DNA from: Pseudomonadota bacterium
GTDB taxonomy: Bacteria > Myxococcota > Polyangia > GCA-2747355 > JACKDQ01
Assembly (NCBI GenBank): GCA_030591195.1
Contig: JAUVBO010000200.1
Location: forward strand, 1-6,147
Reading direction: 5' to 3'
DNA: 6,147 nt
Each line of letters starts with the position of its first letter. The first letter of the stretch is position 1. The position numbers and the translations under genes are program-made. The notes under the pieces are model-generated. The model worked only from the letters and a program-made list of their open reading frames with translations, was not told where the DNA came from and made no database searches. Positions 1 to 6,100 of the stretch are shown here, one piece after another.

Positions 1-150
1 GAAGCTCCCGTCGGGCCGCAGCTCGACGCGTGCTCCGTTGATCGACACCCGGTTGTGCGGGTGGCTGCGGCCGCGCAGGACCAGGTGGTGGGACTTGAGC
101 ACCGCGCCCCGGGGCGGCAGGTCGACCTCGAGCTGGGCCGCGGCGATCTT
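1..150 (-). other. Glucodextranase-B-like Ig module 3, cut by window edge
   Basis: Residues 2000-2049. AAAQLEVDLPPRGAVLKSHH leads to LVLRGRSHPHNRVSINGARV, then ELRPDGSF. The 'l.G...p...V.ingv.v.l..dGsF' pattern is the clearest glucodextranase-B-like match of the three. The module is truncated by the window at base 1. What follows decides how the protein is anchored. Confidence 0.65.
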
Positions 151-3100
151 TCGCACCACCGGTTGCTGGCCGGCGCGCTGCTGGTCGCCGCTCGGCTGGC
201 GCGTCGCCTCCCGCTGGCTGCTGCTCGTCGCTCGCTTGAACGCCCTGCGCAGCACGTCGGCGCCGAAGGGTGCGTCCTTGGCCGGCTGGGTCGCCGCGGG
301 CACGCCCTTGGCCGGCTGGGTCGCCGCGGGCACGCCCTTGGCCGGCCGGCTTGCCGGGGCCCGGGCCAGCCGGAGCCGCAGCGAGGCGCCGCCACGCATC
401 CGCAGGTCGAAGGTGCGCTGCTGGCTCGCGCCCTCCGTCGGAGCCCGCGCACCCGCCACGCGGAGCGAGGTCACCGACGTCGGACCACCCGAGGTGGGCT
501 GCCTCTTGCGGGGCTTGTCTTTCTTCGGCCGCGGGGGCTTGGTCGGCACCAACAGCAGGGCCCGTCGGCCGTCTGCATCGCGGAGGTCGATCAGCATCGC
601 CGAGCCGGGCCGGATCTTGGTCCGGACGCGGAAGGCGCCGTCCTGTCCGCTCGGGATCCGCACGCCGTCGATCCGGACCGATGACGTCGCCGCGGTGGTC
701 TTGGCCGACAGTCGGGCGATCGGGCCGCGGGGGCGCCGGGCGCGGCCCGCCCGGCCGGGCGAGCGCAGCAGCAGGGGGGCCGACTGGCCGAGGTTTCCCC
801 GACCGTCGTCGAGGATCAGCCGGGCGAGGTAGGTCGTGCCAGGCTGCACGATCGCCACGCCGGCGTCGTCAGTGCCATCCCAGAGGATGCGCCTTGGCAC
901 CGGCGCCAGGCCGCTGATCGTCCGTAGCGGGGCGCCCCCCTGCTGGCTCGCGATGCGGACCGTCCAGCGCTGGACCAGGCCGGTGGAGAAGACCGGCGTC
1001 AGCGCCACCGCGCGGCGCAGATTTCCCCGCCGGTCGAGGGGCGGCAGCGGTCCGGGGCTGGCCGGCTTGTCCTTGGCACCCTCGCGAAGCAACGAGATCC
1101 GCAGCAGCGAGGTGTCGATCTCCCGCCCGGCGACCCGCAGGGAGGCGCTCTGCAGGTTGCCCTCGACGGGGATCCCCTGGGGCGGCTCGAGGTCCGGACT
1201 GACGTCGGCGCCGAGGGCGGCCCAGCTGCTCTTGCCGTCGCCGCGGTCGAGGCGGACGATCAGCGGCCGCTCGTCGAGCTGACCAACGGTGGTGGCGAAG
1301 CGGTGGTCGGCGTCGAGCGCGAGGCGCGTGCCGTCCACGGTGGCCGAGGGTGTCCCGGTGGGGTGCTTGACCGCCGCGGCACCGCCGAGCGCGAACCGTC
1401 GCCGGGGCGACCGCGCGCCGGCTCGCAGGCCGACCAGCTCGAGCTGGGCCTCGTAGAGACCGTGCGCGGCGAGCAGCCTCTTGCCGCCGAGCTTGCCGTT
1501 CCAGCCGATCTGCGCCGGTGGCCGTCCGGCGCCGGAGAAGCGGCGAACCACCTGGCGCTGTCCGTCGAGCCCGACTTGCCAGACGGTCAGGTGCCAGCCG
1601 CGCACCGGGCTCGCCGTCGGCGCGGCGAGCTCGAACAGCAGCCCGCTGCGCCGGGGCAGGGTCGGCGGTAGCTCGCGATCCCAGGTCTCGGAGATCCGCT
1701 TGCCAGCGACCCGCCTCGCGGCGGCACGCTTCGCGGCGGCCTCGGCCCGCCGCTCCCGGGTGGGCGCGAGGGCCCGCACGGCGAGGTCGGCGAGCAGCAG
1801 TCGCTGGGGGCGGCTCTCGGCCGAGAGCGTCAGCGCCTGGGCATCACCAGCGAGGCTGATCGCCGGCACCACGAGGGGCTTCTTCTTCCGCTGGTCCTTG
1901 GCCGCCCGCTTCAGCTGCTGGACCTTGATCCAGTTCTCGCGGCAACGGACGCCGAAGTTGATCTTCGCCGGCAGGCCGCGGGTGAAGTGGACCACTCGCG
2001 AGGCGTCGGTGGTCAGGGCGCTGCCCGGTCGCAGGGTGTTGACGTCGATCTTGACCAGGCGCAGGCCCGGGTCGATGTCACGCAGGTGATACTTGCCCGC
2101 CGTGTCGGTCACCGAGTAGGTGCCGTTGTCGAGGTAGACCCGGGCGCCCGCCACGCCGCGCTCGCCCCGGTCCTGCCGGCCGTCGCGGTCCTTGTCGCAG
2201 AAGACCTTGCCGAGCAGCAGCCCCTGGTCGAGGTCGGGGTCGGCCTCGACGGTGACCCTCGCCCGGTCGCGGTTCGAGAGCTGCACGGCGAAGCCGTCGT
2301 CCTTGAGCACCGCGACGTTTTCGTGGGGGCCGAGCTTCGAGTCGAGTCCGACGGCCACCTGGTAGTAGACCCGTACCGACTCGCCGGCGCCGAGGCCGAA
2401 CGGGCCGAAGCGCAGGATCCGGCCGGAGGTGGTGGTCGGCTCGGTGGCGTCGAGGCAGACGCGGGCGCCGTCGACGTCGGTCCGTGGTAGCACCCCGCCG
2501 CGGCAGCGGCTGTCGGGGGCGCGCAGGCGCCGCAACCGGCGGGTGGTGCCGCGCAGCAGCCGCAGGCCTCGCGGCAACAGGTCCTCGATGCCGACCAGGT
2601 CTTGGGCTCTGGTGAAGCTGCGCGTCGAGCGGTTCTCGACGGTGATCGTGTAGCCGACGATGTCGCCGAGGCTCGCCCGGGCCCGCTCGGCGCGCTTCTC
2701 GAGACGGATCAGCGAGCTCATCGGATCCACCGGGACGTGGTTGTTGAACACCTCGTCGTTCTTGCTGTCGACCTTGAAGCGCAGGTAGTAGGTCAGCTTG
2801 GCGCCCTCGCGCTTCGGGTCGGGCACGTCGTCGACAACGACCTCGTTGTCCGCGCCGGTCTCGGCGAAGCCGAGCGTCGGCGGGACCAGGCTCGAGGGGA
2901 ACTGTAGTGAGGTCGACAGCGGCTTGAGCTCGAGGCGATAGCGGCGCCCGGCCTGGACGTCGAAGCGGTAGAAGCCGGTGTCGTCGGTGACCTGGCCCTG
3001 CTGCCCCGGTCCGAGCAGCTGCTCCGGTACCAGCTGGTTGGGCGCGGCGGCGGCGGGGTCGCTCTCGTCGTAGTAGAGCAGCGCCCGCACTCCGGCGAGG

Positions 3101-6100
3101 ACCTTGCCCGAGACCGACTCGTAGACGATGCCGCTCGGGTCCACCGGCAGGTCCCGCTTGGCGGCTTGTCCTGCCGACGTCGGCAGGGCCGCGGCGGTGG
3201 CCATCTGCACCCCGCTGTGGTTCATCACCCGCAGGGTGTACGGCCCGGGCGGCAGGGCGCTGAGCGAGTAGCGCCCCTGCTCGTCGGTCAACGAGGTGGC
3301 CGCCGGTGCGCCGTTCGGGTCGCCGGAGAAGAGCGCCTGGACCTCAAAGCCCGCCAGGCGCTGGTCGCCGTCGCCGAGCACCCGGTCGTCGTCGCCGATG
3401 TCGCGGAAGACCACGCCGGCGAGGCTGGCGGTCCCAGCCGGGGCGCCGATCAGCACGCAGGAGGGATCGGTGGTCAACAGGTCGATCCCGGCGCCGGCGG
3501 CGAGCGATGCCTGGTTGCAGACCGCCGAGCCGGCCTCGAGGTTGCCGTCGAGCCGGACGCGGAAGACAACCGCGCTGGAGCTGCCGGCGGCCACCGGAAT
3601 GCTCGAGACGCGCAACCGACCGCGCTGGAACTGGCCGGCGGGCGCCTCGTCGAAGGCGGTGGAGCTGCCGGGCGGGGTCAGCGGGCTCGAGCCGACGTAG
3701 CGGCTGCTCGCGGGGATCTGGTCCGAGATGTCGACCTGCTCCTCGCGGTTGCCGTCGTTGAAGACGGTGATCGTGTAGAGCAGCTCGTCGCCCGGCTCGA
3801 CGAAGCCGCCGTTGACGTCGAGCACGCTCTTGTCGCCGCGGATCCGTCGCTCGCCGGCGCCCACCGGTACCACCGTCGGCGTGTCGCCGTTGAGCTCGTT
3901 GGCGTCGGCGTCGGTGGGCTCGGGCTGAAGCTCGAGCGATCGCACGATCCCCTGGTTGACCAGCTGGGGCCCGGCGACGATCCGCACGTCGTAGGTGAGC
4001 ACCGCTGTCTGCCCCGGCTCGAGGCGCCCGATGGCGACCCGGATCAAGCGTCCCGAGGCCTGGCCTTGATCGCTGTCGGGGCCGTCGGTCAGGGTGCGGC
4101 CGCCGAGGGTCAACGAGCCGGCGATGTAGATCGAGCGCTCGTCGGCGTCGAGGGTGTCGGTGAAGACCACCGCCGTGGCCGGCGCGGTGCCGTTGTTCGG
4201 GATCTCGATCCGGTAGCGCACGCCGTCGCCGACGTCGAAGCGATCGTCGCTGCTGTTGAGGGGCTTGGGCAGGTAGGTCTTGATCGTGTTGTTCAGGTTC
4301 GGGCCGGCGCCGACCACGACCTGGGTCGGGTCGCCGTGCTGGGCGGTCCCCGGGTCGTCGGTGACGGCCAGCGGCAGCTCGTCGCTGCGGATCATCCCCT
4401 GGTTGCTGATGATCGTCCGCTCCGCCGTGTCGGTCCGGACTCGGACCCGGAAGCGGACCACCGCGGCCTCGGCGTCGCCGACGGTGACCAGCCCCTGGGG
4501 CCGGCCGGGGCTGTTGATCGCGATCCCGGCGCCGAGCGCCGAGCCGCCGGCCCCGTCGGGCACCGGTGCGCCGTTGAGCAAGGTCGAGCCGGCGACGTAG
4601 TCGGTGTAGGCCGGGATCGCGTCGAGCAGCACCACGCCGGTGGCGTCGCCCGAGCCGGTGTTGCGCAGCCGCAGGGTGTACTCGAGCTGATCGCCCGGCC
4701 GCACCTGAGCCCCGTTGAGGTCGCGAACCTCCTTCGTCGACTGGTCGAGCTCGGGGATCGAGACCACTCGCAGCACCGTGGGGTCGTCGTTGACGTCCGG
4801 CGTCGCCGGGTCGTTGGACGGCTCGGCGCCCTGGTCGTCGGCCCGCACGGAGGCCTGGTTGCTGATCGCGGCGCCGTTGTTGGTCGGCACCCGGATCCGG
4901 GCGACGAAGCTCAGCGTCACCGGGTCGGGCGACGATGATCCACTCTGGGCGGGCTCGACCTGAGCCAGCGCCGGGGTGGTGTTGCGGTTCCAGTTGATCG
5001 TCCGCGTCGCCGGGTTGTAGACGCCGCCCTGGCCGATGCTGACCAGGTCGAGCTCGGCCGGCAGGGGGTCAGCGACCTCGACGTTGAACGCCGCGGCGGT
5101 GCCGTTGTTGCGGAGCGTCAGGGTGTAGGTCAGGGTGTCGCCAGGGACCGCGTCGCCGCCGTTGTCGTCGACCACCGCCTTGTCGAAGCGCTCGAGGTCG
5201 ACGCTGGACTCGATCCTCACCCGGGTGGGGTCGTCGTCCTGAGGCGTCGACGGGTCGTTCGATGGCACCGGGGTCGGGTCGGCCGGGGTCTCGGCGAAGG
5301 CCTGGTTGTCGATGTTCGTGCCGTCGGCGACCGCCGTCCCGACCTTCGCGCTGAAGCCGATGGTCACCGTCTGGCCGACGGTGATCGCCGGGATGGTCCA
5401 GGTGATCGTGCGCGAGACCGAGTCGTAGCTGCCGCCGGCCAGCGGCAGCACGTCGGTCAGCCGCGGGTCGACGCGGTCGGTGACCTTGACGTCCCTGACC
5501 AGGTCGGTGCCGCTGTTGCTGGCCTCGATGAAGTAGGTCAGGGTCATGCCCGGCCGGGCTCGCTGGCCTGGCAGGGTGCCCTCGACGCGCTTGACCAGCC
5601 CGCCGAGGTCCGGGGCGCTGACCACCGTGATCCGCGTCGGGTCGTCGGGGGCGGGCGTGGTCGGGTCGTCGGTGGGCACGGTGGAGCTGTCCGCCGCGGT
5701 GACCAGGGCCTGGTTGGCGATCACCTTGCCGTTGGTCAGCGGCGAGACGATCCGCGCGCGGAAGCGTAAGCGCACGTCACCGGCCGGTGTCAGGCCCACC
5801 GGGGCGGCGAGGGTCCAGGTGATCGTCCGGGTCGCCGGGTCGTAGAGCCCGCCGTCGAGCGGGGTGATCTGGTCGAGATCCGGGGAGACGACGTCGGTGA
5901 CGATCACGTTGCTGGCCACCGCGTCGCCGCTGTTCTTGACCGTCACCGTGTAGGTCAGCAGGTCGCCGGGCACGGCGTCGCCGCCGTTGTCGTCGACCAC
6001 GGTCTTGGTCGAGGTGGAGAGCTCGGGCGCCGCGACGACGGTGATCAGCGTCGGGTCGTCAGGCGTCGGGGTCGTCGGGTCGTCGGTCAGGGTCGGCTGG

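Noticed and set aside
276..346. Possible CRISPR or regulatory iteron array
   Set aside because: The copies are directly adjacent with no spacers, number about 2.4, and are in frame with the protein. A coding minisatellite explains them fully.
538..723. A carbohydrate-active enzyme, suggested by the glucodextranase name
   Set aside because: Only the short accessory Ig-like module is similar. No catalytic glycoside hydrolase domain is present in the window.
38..1282. Overlapping plus-strand ORFs of 148-264 codons near the left end
   Set aside because: They are Arg/Pro/Ala-rich antisense translations of the same minus-strand gene. They overlap one another in different frames and show no family motif.
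1381..1647. A flagellar hook-capping protein (FlgD)
   Set aside because: Only the Ig-like module resembles FlgD. It is embedded in a giant modular surface protein with no other flagellar sequence.
1303..2907. Plus-strand ORFs of 74-202 codons
   Set aside because: All lie opposite clear FlgD-like, SdrD-B-like and DUF11-like coding sequence and have low-complexity GC-driven translations.
3166..4938. Plus-strand ORF of 590 codons
   Set aside because: It is in exact reverse register with the minus-strand gene. In that register stops arise only opposite TTA, CTA or TCA codons, which the gene rarely uses; the ORF ends exactly opposite the TCA in repeat 3. Its translation is a V/D/G/A/R-rich mixture with no recognisable domain.
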